A DNA stretch of 64,000 nt, taken from NCBI RefSeq assembly GCF_004322755.1, contig NZ_CP036401.1, forward strand, positions 5,084,001 through 5,148,000. Reading direction: 5' to 3'. Origin of the DNA: Pseudoduganella albidiflava (lineage in GTDB: Bacteria; Pseudomonadota; Gammaproteobacteria; Burkholderiales; Burkholderiaceae_D). The position numbers and the translations under genes are program-made. The notes under the pieces were generated by a model. The model was given only the letters and a program-made list of their open reading frames with translations. It made no database searches and was not told the origin of the DNA. Positions 16,109 through 25,520 of the stretch are shown here, piece after piece. The first letter of the stretch is position 1, and each line of letters starts with the position of its first letter.

Positions 16109-18976
16109 TCACTTCACCCGCGGGCTCTCCGGCGGTCCCAGGTAGCTGGCCTTCATGCCGCCCGCATCGACCACCACTTTCTGCAGCACGACAGCCGGGT
16201 CGAGCGCCCAGATCTTCAGCACGTGCGCGCCCGGCTTGCCGATCGCATGGCGCGACGTGAACACGGCGGCGCCGTCGCCGACGATCTTCTCCCAGTGCTT
16301 CTCGGACGCGTCCGCATGCAGGTTGACCACCTGCGGCGCCTCGTCGTCGAAGGCGATCGCGTAGCGCAGGCCCTGGCCCGGCTGGAACTTCAGGGTCGGC
16401 GCGACGGTCACATGGACCTTGACGTTGCCGCTGCTGAACAGGTGCATGTCGTATTCCAGCCGCATGCCGTCGGCCGGGGCCAGCGCCGGCGCGTCGACCG
16501 GCAAGGTCGTCATGCCGGACAGCGTGCGGCCGTGATCCGGCACATTGAGCCAGTCGCGGCCCGGCGCGGCCACCGCGCGGGCGTAGTGCTCGGCCTCGAT
16601 CGACACCACGCCATGGGTTTCCACGAAACCGCGCACCGGCGCGGCGCCGGCGGGCTTGTGCACCGGCACCTCGATCTTCGCTTCCCCGTTCGGTCCGGTG
16701 ACGAACAGCGTGGCCCCCGTCGCGCCGGCCGGCACCTGGTCCCAGCGCACGTCGACGGCGACCCTCTGCACCTTGTCCACCGTGCCGGACGTCCTGTCGA
16801 GCACGATCCATGGCTCGCTGGCGCGCACCGAATACCGGAACGGCGTGCCACCCCGGTTGAACAGTTCCACCATGCGCGGCTTGCGCTCGAACGCGTCGAG
16901 TGCCGGCAGCTTCAGGCCGTGCGCGTCCGGCCAGGCTCCCTCGGCACCTTCGACGGCGATGCCCAGCGCGCCCGCCTTCGGTACCTGCACTTCGCTGACG
17001 GCCGGCATCACGTTGACGGGCGGCTGCTGCCAGTAGGTGTAGCCCAGGTGGGTCTGCGCCATCATGTGGTTCCACTTGCCGCCGTTGATCGCATGGTAGC
17101 GGCGCGTCAGCGCGGCGTCGTCGCGGAACAGGGCGCGGGCACGTTCGGCCATGTCGTTCGCCGCCGCCCTGCCCTGCTTCGCGTACAGGCGATTCAGGCC
17201 CGCCACCGCGTACAGCTCGTTGACGACGGCGCCCGCTTTCACCGGATGCAGCACCAGCTGGTAGAACCCATCGCGGCGTTCCTTCGGCAGGCTGGCCGCG
17301 ATCTTCTCGGCGCGCGCCTCGAGCTCGCGGTACTCGGCCACGATGCGGGCCGACTCGCCGTAGTTCACGTGGCTGTACGTGGCCGGCTCCAGCATCTCCG
17401 GCCGGCGCCGGCCGTTGTACTTTGCGTATTTCGCCACGATGTCGGCGATATCGGCCGCATCGCGGGCGCCGAACTCGCGCGCCGCCCACAGCCGCAGGTA
17501 TTCCTGCAGGCGGTCGGCCGGCCACGCCGCCGGGTTCCATGCGTACGTCAGGAAGAACTCCATCGGCACTTCCATCGGCTTCAGGTCGCCCACGTTGACG
17601 ATCCACATGCGCGTCGCCTCGTGCTTCCAGGCCAGGTGCATCTGTTCCCACACCTTCGGCAGCGGCGTCACGTTCAGCCACTTGTAGTTGCGCGGCCCGC
17701 CCACGTAGTCGAAGTGGTAGTACACGCCGGCGCCGCCGGCGCGCTTGCGTTCCTGGGCGGTCGGCAGCCGGCGGATATTGCCCCAGTTGTCGTCGCACCA
17801 CAGCAGCAGCACGTCGTCCGGCACGCGCATGCCCTGCTCGTAGTAATCCTGCACTTCCTTGTACAGCGCCCACGCCTGCGGCACCTTGGCCATGTCGGGG
17901 TCAAGTTCCTCGCCGATCATCTTGCGCTGGTCGGCCACGATCTTCTCCAGCAAGGCGACGTTGGCATCCTGCGACATCGGCTCGTCGCCATCGCCGCGCA
18001 TGCCGAGCGTGACCACTTTCTCGTAGCCGCGCGTCTTCTTCAGGCCATCGCGCCAGAAGTCCTTCAGCACGGCCTCGTTGCGGCTGTAGTCCCACGGCCC
18101 CTTGCCGTAGCGCGACCACTCCTTGTGGGCGCGCATCATCGGCTCGTGGTGCGAGGTGCCCATCACGATGCCGTATTCATCGGCCAGGCGGCCGTTTTCC
18201 GGATCGTCGTCGAAGAAAGCGGCATCCCACATCGCCGGCCACAGGTAGTTGCCGCGCAGGCGCAGGATCAGCTCGAACACGCCCTTGTAGAACTTGCTGT
18301 TGTAGCCGCCGTAGCGTTCCTTCGCCCAGCCGGTCAGCGCCGGCGCCTCGTCGTTCAGGAAGATGCCGCGGTATTGCACCGCCGGCGCATCCTGCACGGC
18401 GGTGCCGGCCTGCGCGTAAAGCGCCTTGCGCTTGACGGGCGGCACGTCGGCCCACCAGTACCATGGCGACACGCCGATCTGTTCGGAGACTTCGTAGATG
18501 CCGTAGATCGTGCCGCGCTTGTCGCTGCCGGCGATCACCAGCGCGCGCTGCACGCCGGGCATCGGGTTGCGCACGGTGCGCACGAGATAGCCTTCCCACT
18601 TGCCGCGGATGGGTGCCACGTCGAGCATGCCGGACTTCGCCAGGCCGTCGATCAGCGCGCTCTTGCCGAGGGTGCCGGCGATGACGATATCGATGCCGAT
18701 CGGCGCCTCGGCGTTGCGCACCTGGCGCAGGACCGGCTTCACGCCGCCGACCCGGGCCAGGTCGGCCTGCAGGTCGCCGGCCGCGCGCAGCACGCCCTTG
18801 TGGTCGCCCGCGTCGACGAAGATCGGCGCCGCCCTGCCCCTGGCCAGCAGTTCCACCGCATCGGCGTTGTCGCGTTCGAACGCGATGAATGGTTTCTGGC
18901 CCAGCGCCTGCGCGGCGCCGGACAGCTGGAGCAGCAGCGCCAGCAGGATGGAACGTAATACCATCGGTAACACCAT
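16109..18976 (-). CDS. GH115 xylan alpha-1,2-glucuronidase
   Basis: 955-aa enzyme with a signal peptide (LRSILLALLLQLSGAAQA). Family GH115 removes (4-O-methyl)glucuronic acid from internal as well as terminal xylose units of polymeric xylan, complementing GH67. Family-typical stretches include SDKRGTIYGIYEVSEQIGVSPWYWW (about 145-170), YRGIFLNDEAPALTGW (about 198), LRGNYLWPAMWDAAFFDD and GTSHHEPMMRAHKEW. The C-terminal third, beginning with SIEAEHYA, looks like a GH115 C-terminal beta-sandwich. The start at 18976 has GGGAG and begins 3 bp after the GH43 stop, so they form one operon. Confidence 0.93.
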   Translation of the reverse strand: MVLPMVLRSILLALLLQLSGAAQALGQKPFIAFERDNADAVELLARGRAAPIFVDAGDHKGVLRAAGDLQADLARVGGVKPVLRQVRNAEAPIGIDIVIAGTLGKSALIDGLAKSGMLDVAPIRGKWEGYLVRTVRNPMPGVQRALVIAGSDKRGTIYGIYEVSEQIGVSPWYWWADVPPVKRKALYAQAGTAVQDAPAVQYRGIFLNDEAPALTGWAKERYGGYNSKFYKGVFELILRLRGNYLWPAMWDAAFFDDDPENGRLADEYGIVMGTSHHEPMMRAHKEWSRYGKGPWDYSRNEAVLKDFWRDGLKKTRGYEKVVTLGMRGDGDEPMSQDANVALLEKIVADQRKMIGEELDPDMAKVPQAWALYKEVQDYYEQGMRVPDDVLLLWCDDNWGNIRRLPTAQERKRAGGAGVYYHFDYVGGPRNYKWLNVTPLPKVWEQMHLAWKHEATRMWIVNVGDLKPMEVPMEFFLTYAWNPAAWPADRLQEYLRLWAAREFGARDAADIADIVAKYAKYNGRRRPEMLEPATYSHVNYGESARIVAEYRELEARAEKIAASLPKERRDGFYQLVLHPVKAGAVVNELYAVAGLNRLYAKQGRAAANDMAERARALFRDDAALTRRYHAINGGKWNHMMAQTHLGYTYWQQPPVNVMPAVSEVQVPKAGALGIAVEGAEGAWPDAHGLKLPALDAFERKPRMVELFNRGGTPFRYSVRASEPWIVLDRTSGTVDKVQRVAVDVRWDQVPAGATGATLFVTGPNGEAKIEVPVHKPAGAAPVRGFVETHGVVSIEAEHYARAVAAPGRDWLNVPDHGRTLSGMTTLPVDAPALAPADGMRLEYDMHLFSSGNVKVHVTVAPTLKFQPGQGLRYAIAFDDEAPQVVNLHADASEKHWEKIVGDGAAVFTSRHAIGKPGAHVLKIWALDPAVVLQKVVVDAGGMKASYLGPPESPRVK

Positions 18977-18979
18977 CGA

Positions 18980-20569
18980 TCAGTCTCCCAGCGGTTCGTA
19001 GTCGAACCAGTCCACGTCGGCCGGCGCCCCAGTCGCCACCACGCCGGCAAACACGCCGGTGAAGCCGCCCGCGTCTTCGGACGACAGCGCGGCCGTCGGC
19101 GCGGAACCCAGCACCACCGGCTTGCCGCCATCCTGCACGTAGCTGAACTCGTAGCGGTCGGGCCAGGCGCGGACCTGCAGGTCCACCGGCCCGGGACGCA
19201 ATGCGGTCGAGGCCACCACTGTGCTTGTTCCCTTCATGCGCGTGACGAGCTCGATGCGCCGTGCCGCCTGGCTGCCAGCGATCCGCAACTGGTAGTGATT
19301 GGCTTCGTTCATGCGCAGCGCGAGGCCGGCATACTGCCCCGCGCCGGCCGGCTTGAAGTCGATGCGCGCGGCGATGCGCGCGTTCAGGTCCTGCTGGCGC
19401 CGGGCCACGAAGGCCGGCGTGGCCACGTCGTCCAGGCTGGCCTGGTTGCCGTTCAGCCGCAGGAAGCCGGGCCGCGCCGCCAGCGAATACAGGCCGGTGG
19501 ACGGGCCGCGCACGAAGGTCCAGTGCAGGTCCAGCCTGGGCTGGTCGAACCCGGTGCGCACCGGCGCCTTCGGCAGCGGCGACAACGGCGGCAGGCCGGC
19601 CGCGCTCATCTCCAGCGCCAGCGGTTTGCCACCATTGACGACCGGCCAGCCATCCTGCCAGGTGACCGGCGCCAGCAGCGTTTCGCGGCCCAGGTGATGC
19701 TTGTTTTTTCCGTCATGCCTGGTGGGCCGCACGCCCAGCAGCACCATCCACCACTTGCCTTCGTCGGTCTGCACCATGTCGCCGTGGCCGGTGGCCTGCA
19801 ACGGCGATGCGGGATGATCGCGATGCGACAGGATCGGATTGCCCTTGTGCGCCTCGAACGGCCCGAACGGCGACTTCGAGCGCGCCACCGTGATCATGTG
19901 GTCGTACGACGTGCCGCCTTCGGCGATCATCAGGTAATACCAGCCGTTCACCTTGTACAGGTGCGGGCCTTCCGGCCACACGCCGCCGGTACCGTTCCAG
20001 ATCCGCTTCGGTTCATCGAGCAGCTTGCCCGTCCTGACGTCGATGCGCGACTGCACGATGCCGCCCTTTTCCCCGCCGTCGTGCCGCGTGTAGTACACCG
20101 TGCCGTCGTCGTCGAAGAACAGCGACGGGTCGATCCACGGCGTCTTTTCCTTCAGCCACACGGGTTCCGACCACTCGCCCGCCGGATCCTTGGTGTGGAC
20201 GATGAAATTACCGCCGGTTTCGACGTTGGTAGTGATCATGTAGAACGTGTCGCCCTCGCAGCGCAAGGTCGGCGCGTAGATGCCGCGCGAGGCGCGCTGG
20301 CCCTTCAGGGGCAGCTGCGATTCGCGCGTCAGCGCATGGCCGATCAGCTTCCAGTTCACCAGGTCGCGGCTGTGGAAGATCGGCACGCCGGGGAAGTACT
20401 CGAAGGTACTGTTGGCCAGGTAGTAATCCTTGCCCACGCGGCAGATGCTGGGGTCCGGGTGGAAGCCGGTGATCACGGGATTGCGGTACGTCGCGGCCGC
20501 CTGCACTCCGCCGGCGAGCAGGAGCGCGCCCGCGAACGACGCGGCCATCAGCATGGTTTTTCTCATCAT
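18980..20569 (-). CDS. GH43 beta-xylosidase / arabinofuranosidase
   Basis: 529-aa exported enzyme (signal peptide to about residue 25). The five-bladed propeller carries the GH43 triad: base Asp39 in GFHPDPSICR, Asp147 in PWIDPSLFFDDDG and acid Glu200 in VWPEGPHLYK. A C-terminal beta-sandwich (from about residue 325, FDQPRLDLHWTFVRG) matches the two-domain GH43 architecture of beta-xylosidases acting on xylo-oligosaccharides. The ATG at 20569 overlaps the upstream SGNH stop as ATGA and has GGAGCG upstream. It is the middle gene of the SGNH-GH43-GH115 operon. Xylosidase versus arabinofuranosidase specificity cannot be settled from sequence. Confidence 0.93.
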   Translation of the reverse strand: MMRKTMLMAASFAGALLLAGGVQAAATYRNPVITGFHPDPSICRVGKDYYLANSTFEYFPGVPIFHSRDLVNWKLIGHALTRESQLPLKGQRASRGIYAPTLRCEGDTFYMITTNVETGGNFIVHTKDPAGEWSEPVWLKEKTPWIDPSLFFDDDGTVYYTRHDGGEKGGIVQSRIDVRTGKLLDEPKRIWNGTGGVWPEGPHLYKVNGWYYLMIAEGGTSYDHMITVARSKSPFGPFEAHKGNPILSHRDHPASPLQATGHGDMVQTDEGKWWMVLLGVRPTRHDGKNKHHLGRETLLAPVTWQDGWPVVNGGKPLALEMSAAGLPPLSPLPKAPVRTGFDQPRLDLHWTFVRGPSTGLYSLAARPGFLRLNGNQASLDDVATPAFVARRQQDLNARIAARIDFKPAGAGQYAGLALRMNEANHYQLRIAGSQAARRIELVTRMKGTSTVVASTALRPGPVDLQVRAWPDRYEFSYVQDGGKPVVLGSAPTAALSSEDAGGFTGVFAGVVATGAPADVDWFDYEPLGD

Positions 20570-21822
20570 TTCGCTCCGCAACGGCTGGCCAGCGCCTTCA
20601 GCGGCACCGCTTCGGCCATCGCCCGCAGGCCGGCGATGGAGGGATGCAGGCCATCGTTGTCATACTCCTTGCGCAGCTTGTCGGGCTGCTGCGGGTCGCG
20701 CAGCGCCGCGTCGAAGTCGGCCACCGCGTCGAATACGCCGGACTTGCGGATCCACTCGTTCAGCTGCTGGCGGTCCGCCTCGTTGGCCGCCGCCGGCCGG
20801 TAATAGTCACTGCCGGCATATGGCGTGACAGTACCGCCGATCACGCAGATGCCATGAGCGTGCGCGCGCTCGACGAGCTGGCGGTGCGCCTGCTGCAAGT
20901 CCTCGACCATCTTGGCGCGCGCCGCCGGGATGTCCTCGCCGTTGCGGTGCTGCCCGCCCAGGTCGTTCACGCCGATCATCACCACCGCGTGTGTCACGCC
21001 GGCGCGGGCGATCACGTCGCGGTCGAAGCGCGACGCCAGGTTCGGCCCCAGGCCGTCGCGCAGCATGCGGCCGCCGCCGATGCCCACGTTGACCACGCCC
21101 ATCGGCTTGCCGCCCTGCGCGATGCGGCCGGCCAGCACGTCCGGCCAGCGGTCGTTGCCATCCGTCGTGGTGCCGTAGCCATCGGTGATCGAGTCGCCGA
21201 CCGCCACCACCGCGCCCACGTCGCGCGGCGCCTGCACCTCCACGTCGGCCAGCATGTACCAGCGCGGGATCTTCTCGGCGCCGCTCCATGCCGCGTCCAG
21301 CGTGAGCTGGCCCTTGGCCACGAAGCTGGTGGCGCGCGAGCCCGGGTGGCCGGTCTGTTTCGATGGCGCGCCATTGAAGTACAGCGACACGGCGATATCG
21401 GCACCGGCCTTGTGCGGCAGGGTCACCACGTCGCTGTAGTATTCCGCGCCGGCCGGGATCATCACGGAAGCACGGCCGCCGAAGGTCAGCACCCTGGCCG
21501 ATTGCGGATCGATATCCGGATTGCCGGGCGCCTTCGCCAGGCCGATGCCGGCCGCTTCCACCGTCAGCGGCGTGGTGCCGAACACATTGCTGATGCGCAC
21601 CCGCAGTTTTTCGCCACCCAGCGCCACGTGCACGATCTGGCGCAGCGTGGCGTCGCGCCAGTGCTCCTGCGGCAGCTCGTTCTGGGGTTCCGGGGTCATC
21701 TGGGCCGCGCCCCACGAGGCGACCCAGTGCCATTTTTTCGGCGAATCGGCGGCCGTCGCCGCACTTGCGGCCAGCAGCAGGCCGGCCGCGAGCGCGGCCA
21801 GGTGCATATGCGTTTTCTGCAT
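20566..21822 (-). CDS. SGNH/GDSL hydrolase, probable carbohydrate esterase
   Basis: 418-aa exported hydrolase with signal peptide MQKTHMHLAALAAGLLLAASAATA. A beta-sandwich-like N-terminal region (about 60-195) precedes the SGNH domain: Ser211 in VVAVGDSITDGYG, Gly in VGIGGGRML, Asn in IGVNDLGG, and the Asp390/His393 pair in DGLHPSIAG. Proteins of this shape are often clustered with xylanolytic enzymes, so it is likely to remove acetyl groups from xylan (inference). It is the first gene of the minus-strand xylan operon; the start at 21822 has CGGAGAC. Two xyl-box-like sites lie upstream, shared with the divergent glucarate dehydratase gene. Confidence 0.88.
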   Translation of the reverse strand: MQKTHMHLAALAAGLLLAASAATAADSPKKWHWVASWGAAQMTPEPQNELPQEHWRDATLRQIVHVALGGEKLRVRISNVFGTTPLTVEAAGIGLAKAPGNPDIDPQSARVLTFGGRASVMIPAGAEYYSDVVTLPHKAGADIAVSLYFNGAPSKQTGHPGSRATSFVAKGQLTLDAAWSGAEKIPRWYMLADVEVQAPRDVGAVVAVGDSITDGYGTTTDGNDRWPDVLAGRIAQGGKPMGVVNVGIGGGRMLRDGLGPNLASRFDRDVIARAGVTHAVVMIGVNDLGGQHRNGEDIPAARAKMVEDLQQAHRQLVERAHAHGICVIGGTVTPYAGSDYYRPAAANEADRQQLNEWIRKSGVFDAVADFDAALRDPQQPDKLRKEYDNDGLHPSIAGLRAMAEAVPLKALASRCGAK

Positions 21823-21903
21823 GTTGTCTCCGTTTTTATGGTGTCTGGAAGTGACTTTCCAGTACTTTGCCCGCATTTCTCGGCTTGCCGTGCGCGCCGG
21901 ATG

Positions 21904-22004
21904 TTGTAGCGCTATCTTCACCATCCGCTTTGCCGATCTTTACACTGCGGATATGTTGACTTGCCATCCCAAATACCGCACACTGCAAAATGTTAGCGCT
22001 ATTC
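21904..22004. promoter_or_regulatory. two xyl-box-like operators in divergent promoter
   Basis: TTGTAGCGCTATCT (21904-21917) and TGTTAGCGCTATTC (21991-22004) match the xyl-box consensus or its reverse complement at 11 of 14 positions, with the core AGCGCTA intact in both. One lies near each of the two divergent operons (SGNH-GH43-GH115 and gudD-Weimberg genes). Confidence 0.6.
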
Positions 22005-22020
22005 ATTTTAGGTTAAGCCG

Positions 22021-23433
22021 ATGGTACAGGCAACATATAATAACGAGACGAATGTGGAGACAAAAACACCCGTGATCACCGCGATGCGGGTGATTCCGGT
22101 GGCCGGCTACGACAGCATGTTATTCAACCTGTGCGGCGCGCACGGCCCGTATTTCCTGCGCACGCTCGTGCTGCTGACCGACAGCGCCGGCCATACCGGC
22201 ATGGGCGAAGTGCCGGGCGGCGCGGGCATCACGAAAGCGCTGGAAAGTGCGATTCCCCGCGTGGTCGGCACGCCGATCGGACGCTTCAACCGCACGCTGA
22301 ACGCGGTGCGCGAAGGCATCGCCGGAAAAGCCAGTGGGCCGCAAACGCTGCAGCACCAGGTCACCTCGGCCGCCGAGGCGGCCGTGCTGCAGCAGCCCCA
22401 TGAAATCAACCTGCGCATCGAGAACGTCGTCACGGCGATCGAGGCCGCGCTGCTCGACCTGCTGGGCCAGCACCTGGGCGTGCCCGTCTGCGAACTGCTG
22501 GGCGCCGGCCAGCAGCGCGACAGGGTGCCGATGCTGGCCTACCTGTTCTACATCGGCGACCGCACGCGCACCGCCCTGCCCTACCTTGAAGGCTCGGGCA
22601 AAAAGGATGACTGGTACACGATGCGCCACCAGGAGGCCGTCACGGTACAAGCCATCGTCGAACAGGCCGAGGCCACGGTGGCCCGCTACGGCTTCCGCGA
22701 CTTCAAGCTGAAGGGCGGCGTGATGCGCGGCGAGGACGAAATCGCGGCCGTCACCGCCATCAAGAAACGCTTCCCCGATTCCCGCGTGACGCTCGATCCG
22801 AACGGTGCCTGGTCGCTCGACGAGGCGATCCGCCTGTGCCGCGGCCAGGGCCACGTGCTGGCCTATGCCGAAGATCCCTGCGGCCCCGAGAACGGCTACT
22901 CGGGCCGCGAGACCATGGCCGAATTCAGGCGCGCCACCGGCCTGCCGACGGCCACCAACATGATCGCCACCGACTGGCGGCAGATGGCCCATTCGCACTT
23001 GCTGGGCGCCGTCGACATCCCGCTGGCCGATCCGCATTTCTGGACCATGCAGGGTTCCGTGCGCCTTGCCCAGCTGTGCCAGGAATGGGGCATGACCTGG
23101 GGTTCCCACTCCAACAATCACTTCGATGTGTCGCTGGCGATGTTCACGCACGCGGCCGCCGCCGCGCCGGGCCGCATCACGGCGATCGACACGCACTGGA
23201 TCTGGCAGGAAGGGCAGGAACGCCTGACCCGCGAGCCGCTGCAGATCGTCGGCGGCGAAGTGGCGGTACCCGATCGCCCCGGCCTGGGCATCGAACCGGA
23301 CCTGGACCGCATCGCCGCCGCGCACGAGCTGTACAGAAAAGTCGGCACCGGCGCGCGCGACGATGCGATGGCCATGCAGTATTTGATCCCCGGATGGACC
23401 TATTCGCCGAAGCTGCCAAGCCTTGGCCGCTGA
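22021..23433 (+). CDS. gudD: glucarate dehydratase (enolase superfamily)
   Basis: 470-aa enzyme that converts D-glucarate to 5-dehydro-4-deoxy-D-glucarate. It aligns with E. coli GudD from its start ([22 protein letters not shown]) to its end ([10 protein letters not shown]). Catalytic KxK motif in DFKLKGG (Lys229, Lys231), metal ligand region TLDPNGAW, and catalytic His in GSHSNNHFD are present. About 18 extra residues near 112-130 are absent from E. coli GudD. The ATG at 22021 has a weak ribosome site; the GTG at 22072 behind GTGGAGAC is an alternative. As first gene before the Weimberg genes, it suggests that the glucuronate side chain is oxidised to glucarate and merged with xylose catabolism. 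Confidence 0.92.
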   Translation: MVQATYNNETNVETKTPVITAMRVIPVAGYDSMLFNLCGAHGPYFLRTLVLLTDSAGHTGMGEVPGGAGITKALESAIPRVVGTPIGRFNRTLNAVREGIAGKASGPQTLQHQVTSAAEAAVLQQPHEINLRIENVVTAIEAALLDLLGQHLGVPVCELLGAGQQRDRVPMLAYLFYIGDRTRTALPYLEGSGKKDDWYTMRHQEAVTVQAIVEQAEATVARYGFRDFKLKGGVMRGEDEIAAVTAIKKRFPDSRVTLDPNGAWSLDEAIRLCRGQGHVLAYAEDPCGPENGYSGRETMAEFRRATGLPTATNMIATDWRQMAHSHLLGAVDIPLADPHFWTMQGSVRLAQLCQEWGMTWGSHSNNHFDVSLAMFTHAAAAAPGRITAIDTHWIWQEGQERLTREPLQIVGGEVAVPDRPGLGIEPDLDRIAAAHELYRKVGTGARDDAMAMQYLIPGWTYSPKLPSLGR

Positions 23434-23493
23434 ACGATGGTCACTGAGCACATTCAGACTTTTCATCCATAACCAGAACAAGAGGAGACTCAC

Positions 23494-24711
23494 ATGAAGG
23501 AAGCGCCAGCCTTGTCTTTGTTGCCTGCCGACCTGCAGCAGGCTTTGCTCGTGGGCCGCGTTTGGCGGACCGGTGACATCGACGGCCCCGCCGTGGTGGC
23601 CGTGCGTAACGGCGAAGTGTTCGACATCACCCGGCATGCTTCGACCGTCGCCGAACTGCTGGAACGCGACGACGTCGTGGCCATCGTGCGTTCGGCAGCC
23701 GGCGAATCGCTGGGCCGCGTCGAAGCCCTGATCGAGAACGCGCTGTCGGCCAACCCGGCGGCGGACGTGCCGCGCCTGCTGGCACCGAACGACCTGCAGG
23801 CCATCAAGGCCTGCGGCGTCACGTTCGCCGTCAGCCTGCTGGAACGCGTGATCGAGGAACAGGCCAACGGCGATCCGGCCCGTGCCGAACAGCTGCGCGG
23901 CGAGCTGCTGGCATCGATCGGTGCCGACCTGTCCAGCATCAAGCCCGGTTCGCCGCAGGCCGAACAGCTGAAGCAGGAATTCATCAGCCGCGGTGCCTGG
24001 TCGCAGTACATGGAAGTGGGCATCGGCCCGTATGCGGAAGTGTTCTCGAAGTCGCAGCCGATGTCGGCGGTGGGCTTCGGCGCCGACGTGGGCCTGCACC
24101 CGGAATCGAAGTGGAACAACCCGGAACCGGAAATCGTGCTGGCCGTGACGAGCCAGGGCAAGCCGGTCGGCGCCACGCTGGGCAACGACGTGAACCTGCG
24201 CGATATCGAAGGCCGCAGCGCGCTGCTGCTCGGCAAGGCCAAGGACAATAACGGTTCCTGCTCGATCGGCCCGTTCATCCGCCTGTTCGACGACCGGTTC
24301 TCGCTCGACACGGTGCGCAATGCCGAAGTGCGCCTGACCATCGAAGGCGTGGACGACGACTTCGTGCTGGACGGCGTGAGCCTGATGAAGCAGATCAGCC
24401 GCGACCCGCTCGACCTGGTCGGCCAGACCTGCGGCGCGCACCACCAGTACCCGGACGGCTTCATGCTGTTCCTCGGCACGATGTTCTCCCCCATCAAGGA
24501 CCGCGACGCCAAGGGCGGCGGGTTCACGCACCACAAGGGCGACCGCGTCACCATCGCGAGCCCGGCGCTGGGGGCCCTGATCAACCACGTCCACCGCAGC
24601 GATGAAATCGCGCCATGGACCTTCGGCGTTCGCGCCCTGTACAACAACCTGGCGCGCCGCGGCCTGCTGGGCAATGTAACTGAAGCAACCAAAGCAACTG
24701 GAGAAAAATGA
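23494..24711 (+). CDS. 2-keto-3-deoxy-pentonate dehydratase (FAH family), XylX-like
   Basis: 405-aa cytosolic enzyme of the fumarylacetoacetate hydrolase superfamily. In the Weimberg pathway members of this type dehydrate 2-keto-3-deoxy-D-xylonate to alpha-ketoglutarate semialdehyde. Metal-binding motif NNPEPEIVLAV (about 205-215) and the following GYTLGNDVNLRDIEGRS-like block (GATLGNDVNLRDIEG) are typical. The start follows AGAGGAGACTCAC. Its stop overlaps the next gene as ATGA, and the run of four overlapping genes encodes the whole xylose-to-semialdehyde route. The last enzyme, alpha-ketoglutarate semialdehyde dehydrogenase, is not in the window. Confidence 0.88.
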   Translation: MKEAPALSLLPADLQQALLVGRVWRTGDIDGPAVVAVRNGEVFDITRHASTVAELLERDDVVAIVRSAAGESLGRVEALIENALSANPAADVPRLLAPNDLQAIKACGVTFAVSLLERVIEEQANGDPARAEQLRGELLASIGADLSSIKPGSPQAEQLKQEFISRGAWSQYMEVGIGPYAEVFSKSQPMSAVGFGADVGLHPESKWNNPEPEIVLAVTSQGKPVGATLGNDVNLRDIEGRSALLLGKAKDNNGSCSIGPFIRLFDDRFSLDTVRNAEVRLTIEGVDDDFVLDGVSLMKQISRDPLDLVGQTCGAHHQYPDGFMLFLGTMFSPIKDRDAKGGGFTHHKGDRVTIASPALGALINHVHRSDEIAPWTFGVRALYNNLARRGLLGNVTEATKATGEK

Positions 24712-25520
24712 TGGCTGGCAACACGAACCAAGATCAACGGCCACCGTTTGAATATGCGACCTATCCTGACCTGAAGAACAAGCGTGTCGTCGTCACCGGC
24801 GGCGGCACCGGCATCGGCGCGGGAATCGTCGATGCGTACGTCAAGCAAGGCTCGCAGGTGGTGTTCCTGGACATCGCCGACGAACCGTCGCAGCAGCTGG
24901 CCGCCAGCTACCCTGGCGCGGCGCACCAGCCGCGCTACATCCACTGCGACATGACGAATATTGAAGAGCTGAAGAAAACGTTTGCAGACATCGAGCGCGA
25001 TATCGGCGGCGTCGACATCCTGATCAACAATGCGGCCAACGACCACCGCCACGCCGTGGCCGACGTCACGCCGCAGTACTGGGACGACAGCCTGGCCGTC
25101 AACCTGCGCCACCAGTTCTTCTGCGCGCAGGCCGTGGCGCCGGGCATGAAGAAGAATGGCGGCGGCGTGATCCTGAACTTCGGTTCGATCTCGTGGTACC
25201 TGGCCCTGCCGCAACTGACCCTGTACATGACGGCCAAGGCGGCCATCGAAGGCTTGACGCGCGGCCTGGCCCGCGACCTGGGCAACGATGGCATCCGCGT
25301 CAATACCGTGATCCCCGGCTCGGTCAAGACCCCGAAGCAGATGGCGCTGTGGTACACGCCGGAAGGCGAAGCGCAGATCATGGCCTCGCAGCTGCTGAAG
25401 GAGCGCATCGAGCCGGAAGACGTGGCCGCACTGACGCTGTTCCTGTCGTCGAACCAGGCGTCGCGCTGCACCGGCCGCGACTACTTCGTCGATGCCGGCT
25501 GGTATGGAGACGGCAAGTGA
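24708..25520 (+). CDS. D-xylose 1-dehydrogenase (SDR)
   Basis: 270-aa short-chain dehydrogenase, close in length and sequence style to Caulobacter XylB. It oxidises D-xylose to xylonolactone with NAD(P). Rossmann motif TGGGTGIG (30-37), NNAA (about 107-110), catalytic Ser near GSISW and Tyr173/Lys177 in LYMTAKAAIEG. It begins inside the stop of the dehydratase gene (ATGATGG, 4-nt overlap) and ends inside the start of the lactonase gene. Assignment to xylose depends on this context; arabinose or galactose could also be substrates. Confidence 0.87.
   Translation: MMAGNTNQDQRPPFEYATYPDLKNKRVVVTGGGTGIGAGIVDAYVKQGSQVVFLDIADEPSQQLAASYPGAAHQPRYIHCDMTNIEELKKTFADIERDIGGVDILINNAANDHRHAVADVTPQYWDDSLAVNLRHQFFCAQAVAPGMKKNGGGVILNFGSISWYLALPQLTLYMTAKAAIEGLTRGLARDLGNDGIRVNTVIPGSVKTPKQMALWYTPEGEAQIMASQLLKERIEPEDVAALTLFLSSNQASRCTGRDYFVDAGWYGDGK

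Noticed and set aside
22120..24744. Minus-strand open frame of 874 codons opposite gudD and the FAH gene
   Set aside because: Covers two genes with recognisable catalytic motifs; no ribosome site and no domain in the antisense product.
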